Below, piece after piece: positions 34,401 to 47,940 of a stretch of 64,000 nucleotides of DNA. The position numbers and the translations under genes were made by a program. Where the stretch lies: the NCBI GenBank assembly GCA_963277665.1, contig OY728157.1:371394067-371458066 (forward strand), written 5' to 3'. The number at the start of each line of letters is the position of its first letter. Position 1 is the first letter of the stretch. This DNA is from Viscum album. Lineage: Eukaryota; Streptophyta; Magnoliopsida; Santalales; Viscaceae. Under the pieces are notes generated by a model. That model worked only from the letters and a program-made list of their open reading frames with translations, was not told where the DNA came from and did not search any database.

Positions 34401-36264
34401 GGTGAATAAAAATAAAATAAGAAGTGTGTGATTCATTCTATTTTTACTTTTATGGAATAACTCCCGACACTAATTCGTTAAAATATACTTATTATTTCAT
34501 AAAATGAGTGTCTTTCCTTGGTTTATATGGATAATTCATTTCGAATATTTTAATAAAAAATTACTTGTTATTTTCTCACATTTGTATCTAAATATATAAT
34601 TTATATTAAGTGTGATATTCATCCATCTGTTGTAGATTTTGATATCATAGAAAGAGATAAATGATATCACATGTTAGATCAATTCAAATCAATTATAAAA
34701 ACTATTTTTTTTAATATTATCCATTAATAAATCCAATTCCATAATTGAGGATATATTTAAATTGATTAATAGGTTACAGTGACACTAACACTTTAATTAT
34801 ATCTTGATTTTAATTTTGGATTCTCTAATTCCACTTTTTCACTCATGTACTAACTATTACATATTTCAAAAGGCACAATATTTCTGCTGCCACACCAATT
34901 GGAATTTAGTAAAATATTTTGATAACACTTTCATCTTCTGATACATTATCCACATATATATTCTCTCCTCTAAAAAATTTCAACCTGTAAAAAAATAATT
35001 ATATCATTTTAATATAAGTGTAGCATGTATCTCTAATTTCCCCATATTGAGGAAGATGGTGTGTCACTATAGACCACTTCTTTCCATTTTTCATTCCATT
35101 TAGGATCCATATTGATATCAATATAGGTTCTTATATAATCCAATGATTTTTAAATTACCCTTGGATTATCCCTTTCTTTGTGGACCACATTAACATTATT
35201 TTTCTCCCTGTGTTTTATTTCAATCAAGAAGATCTTCACTCATCACTGATTGAAATTTTCTTCTCCAAACCATGTTAGTACCTTTTATCCCTATAAGAAT
35301 TATTAGTTTTCACAACACATACATTAATTTGGGATACTTCGTTTTTCCTTGTGAAATTATTTTATTTTTACAAATAGCCTTTTTTCATTTATAAGAATGT
35401 TTTTTCACCAACATATTTGGAACATACATTCAAATTACATCAAGCATGGTGACATTCTTCATCCATTCCGTGAAATATATTTTTAAAAATAATATATTTT
35501 TCATTGAATGAATATCAATTATCTTAATTCATTTTAGTTGAGCATATACTAAGATATTTAATTGAGGAATGATTTTCGTGGTAGCATTATTGGAACAAAA
35601 TTCATACCTCCATTATTTTGGTTTGTTTAAAATACTCAAATTTTTAATGATAATAAAAATATCTTTTTTGTAAACTGTGATTATTTTTAGTTGAAAATAT
35701 TTTTTTTAATAAAAAATAACATTATAAATGAGTTAAAGACATCATGTAAGGGTAGTATTCATGCTAACACCTTGAAATATTCTACATAATATTTTTGGGG
35801 TTAGGTGTGTAGTCAGAACAGGATTCCCGGGCTAGTAGTGACTTGACATTTATATAATAAAAATATTATCTCTTTTATGCATGTTTTTTATAAAATAGTG
35901 AAATATATTTAGAATGATTCCACAGATAGAAAATCATATACTTCCATTAAATCTTGAATGTTTGTTTTTTCTATGCATGACATAACGTTCATGCATGTTG
36001 GGTGCATGGTTTCATCACACACACCCATCAAGTGTTTCCCCCATTTTCATTTTTCTTTTAATTTTATTTTATATTCTCTTTATCCTCCCATTTAAAGCTG
36101 CTAAAAATGATTATTTTAATTCCCCCTTGATCTGAAACACATGGAATCACAAATTTTATACCGGTTGAAAATTTTTATGCATTAATAGTGTATATTTAGG
36201 ACTGTAAATTCATGTTTTGATTGAATCAATGATTAATTTTATAGAATAATTTTGGGTTTTTGGA

Positions 36265-36273
36265 TTATAAAAA
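36265..36273 (+). promoter_or_regulatory. Possible TATA box of an old LTR
   Basis: ttataaaaa followed 60-150 bp on by CT-rich leader-like sequence. Motif and context only; AT-rich surroundings make chance matches common. Confidence 0.25.
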
Positions 36274-36570
36274 GAAGATTTTGGTCTATATAGATGAACC
36301 ATCTTACCTTCAGTGTTGGTTGACTTTTTGGAGTCTGAGCGGCTTAACATCTCCTTCTGTTCGATTGGTGAAGCCTCCATTGATCTACTCAGTGTTCTTC
36401 TTACTAGATCTAGGAATGTAACAATATCCTCTTATTATCCAACTTTGTAAATTGTTCCTTGGCTAAGAAACCCTATTTTGGGAAAAAAATATTTTATTCA
36501 TTTGTTATCCTACCTCTTATTTGTGAAAAAAAATATTGAATTTAAATAAATCAATAAATCCTAAATTATT

Positions 36571-37020
36571 GATGGGTAATTTATAAAATTATCAACGGTT
36601 AATTACATGAAATTACTATAATATAATAATGATAATAATTATCCAATGATAATTCAATCAAATTTTCAATAGAAAATTTGTAAAACTTATTATATGAAAA
36701 TTTTTGTGAAATTATCAACAGATAATTTTAACAATTATAAAATAATAATTTCATAAAATTATCCAAATTTAATTAAAAACGATAATCATAGAGAATTATA
36801 AAAGAATAATTTGTTAATATTATCAAAGGACAGGCACGTGAATTATAATAATCTTATTTTTAAGAATTATCAAAATATAATTACAATAATTTTCAAGTCA
36901 TAATTTGTGAAAATTATAATAAGATAATTATTAAAGGATAATTTATAAAAAAATCAATGGATAGTTATGAAAAATATCTTTGATAATTATATAGTTTTAT
37001 TAAATAATAATTTTTAAAGT
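36571..37020. repeat. Degenerate AT minisatellite
   Basis: The phrase gataatttataaaattatca recurs many times in altered form over about 450 bp (e.g. 36576, 36720, 36745, 36905, 36935). It can pair with itself (gataatt/aattatc), so it would form hairpins. Unit length drifts around 25-40 bp. Confidence 0.5.
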
Positions 37021-37749
37021 ACTACCACATATGATTCCGATTTAATATTGAGAGATATATATTATTAAATGCGGTTTTATAATTATTCATGAGGAGACTT
37101 CTTTCACATGTGTAACCCTAAATTGTTAATTTATAAATTATCTAGGAGATTTAAAGTGTTATTACACGGGATATTTTGTTTATTTTTGAAATAAAATAGT
37201 TGGTTTTTGTTCTAGAACCCATGGAAAGCCTCAAACATTGATTCACCAACAAATATGACAAATAAGTCCAAGAGGACGTGTATCTTGACTTTTGAGGTTT
37301 TTATTCCATATTTTGAACCACACATGGTGGTTTATCCATGTCTTTGACGTCAATTGATTTTGTGATTGGAAGTTCCTTACCATTTAGGGCCATGTATTTT
37401 ACATTAACACGATATTTCATTTATGAATGATTAATCCTTTATTGTTATGTATTTTATGTGGGTTATTCAATGGCTATAAGGTTTTCTTAGTTTTCACAAT
37501 GTGATTATGTGCAGATCCTGCCTTTTTTTCATGGGATTCCTTGGTGTTCCTTGTTACGACATATTTTTTTGTGTCACAAAGCTTGTGGAACCATGATGTA
37601 GGTATCAAGATGATTAGGTGGATCCTAGATGATGGTTCGACAAGATCAAACCACACTTAAAGGCATGTAAGGAAATCCCTATAATGGGATGTGCATAGAT
37701 TTACAAATAACATGCATGATGCAATCCATACTTCATTAAAGGTGGGTTG

Positions 37750-37754
37750 GGTAA
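37750..37754 (+). repeat. Target site duplication, left, of gypsy-2
   Basis: ggtaa directly before TGTAACAACCC; repeated exactly at 46977-46981. Confidence 0.9.
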
Positions 37755-40401
37755 TGTAACAACCCAAAAATTTATTAATGAAAATTCCTATTGTTCTATT
37801 TAAATATATTCTTATGGTTCTGTAAAACATATTCACTTATTTGTTTTTATGATTTGGATTTTAAAATACTGTTAAAAATTGTGATTGCTTCTAATATAGT
37901 CATTGAACAATGATCACATGATTAGATTAAATACAGGGCTTTAACAAATCCAATTTACTCAAACAAAGGAAGTGATAGACTCATTCAGAAGACTTTCCCC
38001 GTACAATTCCCATTTATCAGAGCTCATAAAGTAGGTTGTGTAATTGTTCTTTGCTCTTGACCTAGCCAAGCAAAGCATGAATACATTAAGCTTGAGAGGA
38101 ACCGCCTATGAGAGAAGTGGAAGTTGATAAATATTACCACTCGTGCAATGTTATCTGAGCCACCCCAAGAGTCTCTCACCATCGCGCACCTTACCCCAAG
38201 GTCTTATGCGGGTGTTTTAAGGTGTTAGGTAACAATACCCTTGTACTGTGATTATATACATTATTCTTGTATTGAGGATATACATTCTTTCAATTATTGT
38301 TACTTTGTAAATTGTTTTTAAAGAAAAAATAGTATTTTTTGTTAATATTAAACTATGAAATCTATTTTGGTGAATAATAGATTTTTGAATTTAATTATAT
38401 TTTAATAAAATATTATAATTATTAAATTAATTTTTATTAAATATAAATGATCGTGTAATTTTATGAATGTAATTTTAATTATTATTAAAGTTGAAAGCTT
38501 TTTTTGTCAAAACCCATGAATTTTTTATAAATGTTAGTTTTTATTTTAAAATTAAAAATTTACCTATTTATAAAATTATTTAGATAAAATAAATATTATT
38601 TTTGGAATCAGGATGTCTAAATTATACAATGGTGAATTTTTTATAATTTATTGAGACAATCGATTTGTTTGGTAAAAATTAAAAGCTGTTAAAATATATA
38701 ATGTGTTTTGTAACATCATAATGACTCAATGGTAATGTAATAATAACTATAAACATTATTTTAGGCTAATATATGTTTTAACATTAAAATAATGTAATTT
38801 TGGGTTTGTTTGATTTATTTTACAAAGCTTTAGTGGACCCTTCATGGCTTATAAACATTTTGTCTTTTTAAATTGTTTTCTTTGAGAGTGTGACTCACCT
38901 CCACAATAGAAACCATATTATCTTAAGATGTTTTTCCATTGGCCTTATAAATATTGTATTCCACTACCATTTGGAAACATATATTGGTAGAAACCATGGG
39001 CTGGTTTCTTGTTTTTATTAGTTTTATGTGAGGTGTCCCAAACCGAAATAATAAAGAATTCCCTTTCCTTTCCTATATAAACCCACCCAAGCTCCCACAT
39101 CCTCTTCACTCAAAGCCTTTGGAGTTTGACCAAACCTTGACCTCCTCTCTCTATAATCCTCCCATGGTTCTCCAATCTCCTAAGAATCCTCTTTCAAGCC
39201 TCTTCTAGGCCATTGGAAGCACACTTCCAGGTAAAGGATTTCTTTCATTCCCATTTTTGTCCAATATTCATTAAGTTCTTATTCCCTTTTTGATTCAATT
39301 AAAAAAGTTGTGGTATGACTTTCCACCTCCCCCATACCTCCATATTATGTTTATATGAAGGTATATCCCTTTATCTCTCATTAATTCCTCCCAAGTACAC
39401 CTTTTACCATGACAAAACTCAGTGAGGGATTTCTCTCTCCTCTTTTTCATTTGAGCATTTATTTAGAATTATACATCAAAATTCAATTAAATTTGTTGGG
39501 AAATGTGTCTATATGACCCCCTTAATTTACATTTCATTTACATATGATGAGACACCCATTTATCTCTCATCAATCATTTTCATGAATCCTTATGTGACAT
39601 CGTTATGCGGCCGAAATTGCACCGCGTATTTCAAAGCCAAAATCATTATGAAGTGAATACCATACCCATGTCTCTATCAAGGGTATTCAACTTTATGAAC
39701 ATATACATATTGAATGGTTATTTCATGTATGTATTCCATATTACTTAATCGTGGAATAACTTATGATGTTGGTTGATTCCATATTATATGACCCTTGTGA
39801 CACACTTATGAATGAAATGAAATGTTTAAGAATGGTGTGCATTGATAGCGCTCCAATGCATTGTGTAAAGTATAGAACCATGATACTTCATGTGAAAAGA
39901 GTTTTGACTCATAATAATTCAATAGAAATGAGGGTTTATGCATTCTTCATGTGAAATGAGGGTTTAATCATGCTCCATGTGCAGTATGTCGTGGCTCATT
40001 CTAATTCCATGTTAAGTATTGTTTCCACATTTCAATGTTATGGTTATCATTATTTATCATGCCTTTATGTTCATGTATCCCTTGTGATCAATTTATCTCC
40101 ATGTTGCCTAACATATATTTTAGTCTTCATGTTATTTCCAGTTTACTTCCTTACTAGTCTTTATAGCTCACCAATTTCTTATGCATGTCTTTAGGTTATC
40201 CCATGCCATGCTAAGTATGAGTGGATGTAGTGGTCATGTAAAATATGTTTTAAATAAAGATGTTTTATTTCAGGTTTTAAGTTGTTATATAATGATCCTA
40301 ATCACCAAAGACACTATAAATCTCAATATTCTATGTTTTATCAAGTGACTTTTATGTAATAAATCATGTTTTAGTTTGTATTAAAGAGTAATGTAGTTAT
40401 A
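37755..40401 (+). repeat. 5' LTR of gypsy-2
   Basis: TGTAACAACCC to GTAGTTATA; the terminal CA has become TA in both LTRs. It aligns with 44330-46976 end to end. Confidence 0.92.
39074..39081 (+). promoter_or_regulatory. TATA box, gypsy-2 5' LTR
   Basis: tatataaa, followed by cccacccaagctcccac; conserved at 45648 in the 3' LTR. Likely U3/R border near 39105. Confidence 0.6.
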
Positions 40402-40403
40402 GT

Positions 40404-40415
40404 TGGTATTAGAGG
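40404..40415 (+). other. Primer-binding site, gypsy-2
   Basis: TGGTATTAGAGG, two bases after the LTR; one C-to-T change and a changed last base relative to TGGTATCAGAGC. Confidence 0.8.
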
Positions 40416-40992
40416 ATTGGTTTAGTTATTTTTTTTATTCGGATTAGAAAACCCTGGTGAAGCCTTAATGAAAATACTAATTATAATAAAAATAACACTA
40501 TGTTTTGGTGAATATTGAGTATGTGGTTTAAAAAGAAACTACATCCATATCTGGATATGAGTAAGTAGAAGCAGCTCTGACACAAATGAACCTACGGGGA
40601 AAACTCTGACAAGGAGTTTCGGGCTTGACCCGGGGAATCCTGGTACACGACAATGGGCCTTTCTTCACTCTTGGTTACGACACTCCTAAGGGATATACAT
40701 TGGTAAATTCAAAATCTTAGCATGAACAGTTATTAAAGGAATTAAAAAACTTCTCCTAAGAGTATATGTTAGAAATTATATCTTCGAAAACATATATTGA
40801 ATCCTATAGATTCATAAGTTAAGGAAATAAAATCTATTTATATGTCATCCATTTTTGTCTTTGGATTTTCCTTTATGTGTTTAATAATTTAAAGTAATCA
40901 TCCCATGTCTATATCAGATAAGGTAGAACCAGAATCAAATAGTGAAAGGTAGGGTTATCATCCATGGTTCTACGCATTCTTTTATATCCTGA
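40416..40992 (+). other. Leader of gypsy-2; gag absent
   Basis: No gag motif or CCHC knuckle between the PBS and the protease tail. A less AT-rich phrase (40570-40690, with ctgacaaggagtttcggg) looks like retained leader. A deletion of gag is the simplest reading. Confidence 0.55.
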
Positions 40993-41352
40993 ATGTTTAG
41001 TAGAACAATCCCAACACCACCACAAATTATGGAAGTAAAGATGTTGGTAAGTATGACAAATGGGGAAATCATTGCATACCATGAATATAACTCCTCCACT
41101 ATCATAATTTGTGGATTTTACTTTCTAAATAACCTCATAATACTCCCTCTGGTGGAATTTGATGTAATTCTTGGCATGGATTCTCATTCCCTATATAGAG
41201 ACTACATAAATTTCTATGAGAGGGAAATCACTCTCTATGTGGAGAATCGACCCCCAATTCTGTACATGTTTAAGGAGGATGATGAATCTTCTTTCCCTCC
41301 ATCATCTCAAGTGTGGATATTAATTCCCAATGAGGATGCATATCTGACTTAG
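40993..41352 (+). pseudogene. gypsy-2 protease tail
   Basis: The open piece contains the C-terminal protease phrase LVEFDVILGMDSHS (family: EFDVILGMDWL) followed by ITLYVENRPPILYMFKEDD. The D-S/T-G active-site half is missing. It ends at a TAG just before the RT frame starts. Confidence 0.8.
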
Positions 41353-42190
41353 ATGACTGAGTCGAAGGAGGAAACCATCTTTGAAGAAATTCCTATTATG
41401 AGGGAATTCTCTGAAGTGTTTCCCGAGGAATTTCCTTGTATTCCTCCTAGAAGAGATGTGGAATTCTCAATTGATCTTATACCTTGGTCATTTCTAATAA
41501 CCAAGAATATATATATAATGGTTTTTATGGGGCATGAGGAGCTGAAGAAACAACTACAAGATAATATAGATAAATGTTTTATATGCTCAAATGCTTCACC
41601 ATGGGGTGCACCAACCCTCGTTGTCAAGAGGAAGGATGGGTCAATTCACCTTTTCATCGACTATCTTGAGCTTAATAAAATAATGATAAAGAACAAGTAT
41701 CCCTTATAATGAATTAATGACTTTTTTGGTCAGTTGTGTGGAGCACAATACATCTCCAAGGTAGATTCAAGGATGAGATATTATCAAGTAAGGGTGAAGA
41801 AGGAAGATATCCCCAAGACTGTTTTTCATACAAGATATGTGCACTATGAATTCATAGTAATGACTTTCAGACTCACTAATGTTCTAAAAATCTCCATGGA
41901 CAAGATTAATAGAGTATTTAGAGATTACCTCGACAAATTTTTAGTAGTATTAATAGATGATATTCTAATATACTCCAAAACCAATGAGGATCATGAGGTT
42001 CATCTAAAAACAGTACTTGAGACCGTGTGAAAGGAGAATATCTATGAAAATTATAGCAAATATGAGTTTTTGTTGAAGGATGTCTCATTCATGGGCCATA
42101 TCATCACAAGAAATGGGATATCTACGGGTCCCTCAAATATAGATTCAACATAAGGATGTCCGAGGTCAACATCAGTAACTGATATCCATA
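41353..42190 (+). pseudogene. gypsy-2 reverse transcriptase
   Basis: [20 protein letters not shown], a degraded substrate block, [58 protein letters not shown], then the active site [13 protein letters not shown] at about 41950 and HLKTVLETV. The catalytic IDD is intact. One stop and frame break lies at 41707, and the second part reads on to a stop at 42028. Confidence 0.9.
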
Positions 42191-42760
42191 GAATTTTGGG
42201 GTTAGCTAGATATTATCGATAATTTGTGAGAATTTTATCATGATTTTCCAACCTTCTTACCAAGATAACCTAGAAGGGAGTAATTTTTTCTCGGATTGAT
42301 TTATGTGAGGAAAGCTTCAAGGAGTTGAAAAGGAGGATTATCACTACACCCGTGCTCACTTTACCCACAAGCGGAGAAATTTTTTTCGTATTATGAGATG
42401 CTTAGATGAAGGGAATAGGATTTGTATAGATGGAAAATGACAAAGTCCCTACCTATTCATCATGGTAATTGAAATTTAATGAGCAGAATTTTCCAACACA
42501 TGATTTGGAGTTGGTTGTGGTGATCTTCACTTTAAAATTTTTGCAGCATTATCTTTTTAGTGGGAAGTGCGAAATATATACGGACAACAAAAGAATCAAG
42601 TATATATTCACATAGAAAGAGTTGAACGTGTTCTAATGAAGATGGCTAGAGATGATAAAAGATTATGACTGCTCAATCCATTACCGCCTTGGGAAAGTGA
42701 ATAAGGTGGACGATGATCTGTGTAGAAAGGCTCCACAATTCTATCATTGATGATAATTGA
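42191..42760 (+). pseudogene. gypsy-2 RNase H
   Basis: It reads, with stops, as ITTPVLTLPTS, LKFNEQNFPTHDLELVVVIF (catalytic Glu kept), YTDNKRIKYIFT-stop-KELN (relatives have Gln) and RWLEMIKDYDCSIHY. The tail KVNKVDDDLCRK replaces ANVVADALSRK. Confidence 0.85.
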
Positions 42761-43860
42761 GAAGGATCCAATCATCTTAAATTTGATGAATATGGACATG
42801 TGGATCATAAAGAAGGTAACATATTCAATCCTTTCACAAATTATTGCTCAACCATCTCTTTTGGAAAGGATATAGAATGATTCAAAGGATGATGTAGAAA
42901 TTCAAAAGAAAGTGGAAGCCATAAAAAAGGGAAATCCTCATATTTTAATGTTAATGAAGAAGGAATTGTGATATTTGGGAAAAGACTTTGTGTTTCATCG
43001 TGTCTAGAACTAAAGAAGGAACTTTTTGATGATGCACTTAGTTAAAATTTCACTATTCACCTAGGAAACACAAAGATTTATCGAGACCTCTGTGAGAATT
43101 ATTGGTGGGATAATATGAAGAAGTAGATTGCTGAGTATACATCATTGAGCCTGGTGTGTCATCAAGTGAAGGTTGATTGGAATAAGTCTAAGTGGAGGAA
43201 GAAACCATTTCTCATACTACCATGGAAATGGGAGAATATCACCATGGAATTATTCACTAGAAATTCGAATACATCCAAAGGAAACAATGAAATATGGGTT
43301 GTTGTGGATCATCTTACAATGTCTGCACACTTAATTGAAATTCGGGAGGATTTCTCATTAGATCAACTGGCACAGATATACATCAGGGAAGTGGTAAGGC
43401 TACATGGAGTACCACTATCTATTGTATCTAATCGATATACAAGATTAACCTATAATTTTGGGAAGAGTCTTCAACATGCTATGGATACTGAAAAGAACAT
43501 CATTACGGACTATCATCCTCAAACTGATGACCAATGTAAGAAAACTATTCATACAGTAAAAGATATGTTAAGATCTTGTTCTATAGACTTCAAAGGAGGA
43601 TGTGACCAAAATCATCGACTGGTTGAATTCTCCAACAATATCAGTTTCCACTCGAGTATTTGAATGGAACCAGATGAAGCCCTTTATAGGAAAAGGTGTT
43701 GAACACCAGCGTGTTGGGATAAAGTCGGTGAGCACAAGCTTCTAGGACCAGAAATGGTCGAAGAAATGGTGGAGAAGCAGAAAAACATTCAGCAGAATAT
43801 CAAGGCATCTGAGAGTCGATAGAAGAGTTATGAAGATAACCGTCGATGAGACCATGAGTT
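42761..43860 (+). pseudogene. gypsy-2 integrase, catalytic residues lost
   Basis: Finger region partly readable (IHLGNTKIYRDL, ENYWWDNMKK, SLVCHQVK; the first Cys is replaced). In the core all three acidic residues are changed relative to the left-edge element: MDFVTG to MELFTR, SDQDPRFT to SNRYTRLT, QSERTIQ to QCKKTIH. Stops follow near 43662 and 43698. Clearly dead. Confidence 0.9.
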
Positions 43861-44303
43861 TAAAGTTGGAGACATGATATTTCTATGCATATCTTCATGG
43901 AAGAAGGTCATGAGATTAGGAAATAAATGGAAGTTATTTCCTAGGTACATCGGCCCCTTTCAGATTCTTGATCCTATCAGGGCTCTGGCCTATCGACTAG
44001 AACTTCCACCGACCATGACTAAATTACATGTTGTCTTTCATGTATCCCTCTTAAGGAAATACATATCAGGCCCTTCACATGTACTTTCTTCAAGAGTAGT
44101 ATAGCTAGAGGATGATCTTTTTTACAAGGTGAAACCAGCGATGATCTTAGATCATAGAGAAAAGGTTCTAAAAAATAAGACAATGACCCTCGTTAAATAG
44201 TTGTGGAGAAACCAGAAGTTTGAATAAGTGATGTGGGAATCAGAAGAAGTGATGAAGTAGAGTTACCCACATATATTTTGGTGTGGTAAAAGAAAACTTT
44301 GAT
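43861..44303 (+). pseudogene. gypsy-2 integrase tail and chromodomain
   Basis: FKVGDMIFLCISSWKKVMRL, PRYIGPFQILDPI (GPF kept), VVFHVSLLRKYISGPSHVLS; after a TAG at 44101, a chromodomain remnant: PAMILDHREKVLKNKTMTLV, LWRNQKFE, VMWESEEVMK and SYPHIF. Four stops interrupt it. Confidence 0.88.
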
Positions 44304-44316
44304 GGAGAAATTTCTT

Positions 44317-44328
44317 AAGGGGGGAAGA
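44317..44328 (+). other. Polypurine tract, gypsy-2
   Basis: aaggggggaaga directly before the 3' LTR; near-identical to the tract of the left-edge element. Confidence 0.88.
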
Positions 44329-44329
44329 T

Positions 44330-46976
44330 TGTAATGACCCAAAAATTTAATAATGAAAATTACTCTTATTCAATTTAAATATCTTCTAATGGTTATGTAA
44401 AAAGTATGCACTTCTTTGGTTTTATTCTTTGGATTTCAAAATACCGTTAAGAATTTTGATTATTTTTAATATAGCAGTTGAACAGTGATCACATGATTAG
44501 TATAAATATAGGACGTTAACAAATCCAATTTATGTAGACAAAGGATCCAATGGCATCATTTAGTATACTTACCCCATACGAAGCCCATCAATCGAAGCTC
44601 AGAAAGAAGGTTAAATCATTGGGATTCACTCTCACCAAACCCAAACCGAGAATTAATACGTTAAGCTTGAGTAGAACCGCCTACAAGAGAAGTAGAAGTT
44701 GATAGAGATTACCACTTGAGCAATGTTATCTGAGCCACCCCAAGAGTTTGTCACCATTGTGCACTTTACCCTAAGGAATTATGCGGTTGTTTGAATGGGT
44801 ATGTAAAAATAACCTAGTACTATGATTATATACATTATTCTTGTATAGAAAACTACATTTTTATTATTATTGTTACTTTGTAAATAGTTTTTAATGAAAA
44901 AATAGTATTTTTAGTTAATATTCAACAATGAAATCTATTTTGATGAATTAATGGATATTTCAATTAAATATTATTTTAATAAAATATTATTGTTATTAAA
45001 TTTATTTTTATAAAATATAAATGATCGTATAATTTTTTAAATGAAATTGTAATAATTATAAAGTTTGAAAGCTGTTTTTGTCAAAACCCATTAATTTTCA
45101 ATAACTGTCTGTTATTTATTTTAAAACTAGAAATTCACATATTTGAAAATTTTGTAGATAAAATGAATATTAATTTTGGAATCAGGATGTCGGAATTATC
45201 CATTGGTTAATTTTTCATAACTTTCTGAGAAAGTCGATTTTTTGGGTAAAAATTAAATACTGTTTAAATATATAATGTGTTTTATGAAATTATAATGACT
45301 CAATATTGATGTAATAAAATAATATAAACATTTTGATCAGCCAAAATATGTTTTACCATTAAAATAATGTAATTTTGGATTTATTTTATTTATTTTCTGA
45401 AGCATTAGTGGACCTTCAAGGATTATAAAACATTTGGTCTTTTTAAATTTGTTTCCTTGAAAGTGTGACTCACTTCCACATAAGAACCCCTATTATTATA
45501 ATAAGATCGTCCATTGGCCTTATAATATATTTTTTCCACAACTCAATGGAAAAAACCGTGGGAAAATCATTGGCTCGTTTGTGGGTTTGATTACTTTAAT
45601 GTGAGTTGTCCAAAACCTAAATAATAATAGAATTACCTATCCTTTCTTATATAAATCAACGCAAGATCCCTATTAATATTTACAAAAACCCTTTTGAGTT
45701 CGACCAAACCCTACCCTACTCTCTCTAGAGTCCACACAAGGTGCCCCAAGCTCTTAGGAATCATCTCCCAGGCTTCTCCCATGCCTTAGGAAGCACACTT
45801 CCAAGTAAGGGATTTCTTCCTTTCTCATTTTTGTCCAATTTTATTTAAGTTGTTATGACATTATTTATTCAATTAAAAATATTTGGGTATAATTTCACAC
45901 CTCCCCCGTACTTCCCTCTTTCTGTTTGGATGATGGTATACCCCTTTCTCTCTCATTAATGCCTCCCATTTACACCCGCTACCATGTCGAAATTCTGTGT
46001 GGGATATCTCTCTCCTCTTTTACATCCAAGAAATTATTTTGTATTATGCATCTAAATTTCATTACATTTGTTGGGAAATGTATCTATATTACCCCCTTAA
46101 TTTCCATTTCATGTACACATTATGAGACACCCAATTCCCTCTCATCAACCATTTTCATGAGTCCTTATGTCACGCCATTATGCTGCTTAAATTGCATCGT
46201 GTTTTTCCAAACCAAGATCATTGGATAATGAATATCACACCCATTCCTCTATCAAGGGTATTCATATTTATGAAAATATACATATTTAATGGTTACTTCA
46301 TGTATTAATCCCACATTAGATAATTTTGGATGAACTTATGATGTTGATTGATTCCATGTTATATGATCCATGTGGCACACTTTTGCCTGAAATGAAATAT
46401 TTAAGAAGGGTGTGCCCAGATAGCACTCCAATGAATTAGGTAAAGTATAATATCATGATATTTCATGTGATATGAGTTTTGACTCATGATAATTCATGTG
46501 AAATGCATGTTTATTCATGCATCATGTGCAATGAGGGTTTACTCGTGCTCCATGTTCAATGATCCTTAGCTCATGCTAATTCCATGTTAAGTGTTGTTGC
46601 CACATTTCCATGTTATGATTATCATTATTTATCATGCCTTTGTGTTATTTTTTATCTTGTGATCCATTGATATTCCTATTTACTACCATGTATTTCATTC
46701 TTCATGTAATTCTTTTTTACATCTTTACTAAGCTTTTTAGCTCACTCATTTCTTATGCATGTCCTCAGGTTATCCCATGTAATGCTAATTATGAGGGAAT
46801 GTAGTGGTATTGTAAAGGAATTTTTCAATAAAGATATTGTATTTCATGTTTTAAGTTGTTATGTAAGGATACTTTTCCCAAAAAGACACGAGACCTCTCG
46901 ATCTTCTATGTAGTATCGAGTAAAGTTTATGTAATAAATCGTGTTTTAGTGTGTAATAAAGAGAAAGGTTGTTATA
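44330..46976 (+). repeat. 3' LTR of gypsy-2
   Basis: TGTAATGACCC to GGTTGTTATA, 2647 bp, the same length as the 5' copy. Confidence 0.92.
45648..45656 (+). promoter_or_regulatory. TATA box, gypsy-2 3' LTR
   Basis: tatataaat, matching the box at 39074-39081 in the sister LTR. Confidence 0.5.
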
Positions 46977-46981
46977 GGTAA
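46977..46981 (+). repeat. Target site duplication, right, of gypsy-2
   Basis: ggtaa, exact match to 37750-37754. Confidence 0.9.
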
Positions 46982-47940
46982 TCCCTTAGATGGATTTTCG
47001 TATGTGGAAGGATGTATGAATGATAGATGTTGTTTTTCAAATTTCATAAAATGTCATCCATGGATATACATATAAATATATGTGCCTATGTGATTGGATG
47101 GATGATTGTTAGTTAGAATGTAGTGTTAGGGATGATGATCACCATCGGGGTGGGGTTTGAAGAGTTACCTTAAAGGGAATGCTTGATTTGAATTATGTTA
47201 TATCCTTATTGGAAATGAGCCATAGTATGTGGGACTATGTTTTGTGGAGGCTTGTTCAATTCATGATAACTTGGCACATGTATGACTGTATGATTATTTG
47301 AGAATGTACTAATATCACAAAATAAACTATTCTATATTATCTTCAATTATGTTAAGGGTGTATCATTGGTTTCTTAATGATTATTATACTCATACAATAC
47401 TATATAATTTTGGTGAACTTATAGATTTTGTGGAATGAGATTGAGTGAAGGGAAAGGGACCTTTTTCAGATGGTTGAGTAGAGGAGTATAGAGATGGTAG
47501 GAGACTATGAAGGACTCTAGAGGACCCTACTATTTATTTATTTATTTATATGATTTTATTGCTATGAATTTTCTTGCAACATTGGGATCCATTTATTACT
47601 TTTATTACATGTATACACATTTGATAATTTATCATCAATAGGATAATCTGATCCCTATATTATTTATTATTCTAATTATTTATTTATAGGACGATGTGAT
47701 ATTCTTGTTTTATCCACCTCACAAAAAAAACTTGGACCGCCAATTCTAGTTGACTACCCCTTCCATATGGGGAGGTTCACATGACGTCATTTGACTCTCC
47801 ATCTTGGTCCTGGTTGTACATATTGTTGTGTCAAAAAGTGAAGTCATAGGGATGTTTTGATCTATTGACCTGTAGATTATATCCCACAATCCTTCCACTG
47901 TGCCACATTGATTTTTATCATAGATGGGTGTCATTTTAAT
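46982..47940. other. Spacer, possible old gypsy LTR and leader
   Basis: No gene. It contains ggggtggggtttgaag text like chromovirus LTRs near 47145 and a (tatt)n run at 47530-47550. If an LTR, it belongs with the gypsy fragment that follows. Confidence 0.3.

Larger units (their letters stand above)
31478..37749. other. AT-rich spacer of 6.3 kb, no supported gene
   Basis: No readable retrotransposon protein on either strand; the 83-codon minus-strand frame at 33491-33742 has no recognised motif. From about 35.8 kb the text looks more LTR-like: a TATA-like ttataaaaa at 36265 with CT-rich sequence after it. The last part, together with 46982-47500, may be an old gypsy LTR into which gypsy-2 inserted. 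Confidence 0.4.
37755..46976 (+). mobile_element. gypsy-2: complete, dead Tekay/Del-type chromovirus
   Basis: It is 9222 bp with two LTRs of 2647 bp each, PBS, PPT and a perfect ggtaa duplication. The internal region is only 3928 bp because gag and the first part of protease are lost. Its integrase is closely related to that of the left-edge element (shared REDFSLDQLA, EVVRLHGVPLSI). Nine of the first 65 LTR positions differ, so it is older than gypsy-3 by this rough measure. Confidence 0.95.

Noticed and set aside
36571..37020. Possible CRISPR-like array
   Set aside because: Repeats are degenerate, self-complementary and lack regular spacers; the window is eukaryotic.
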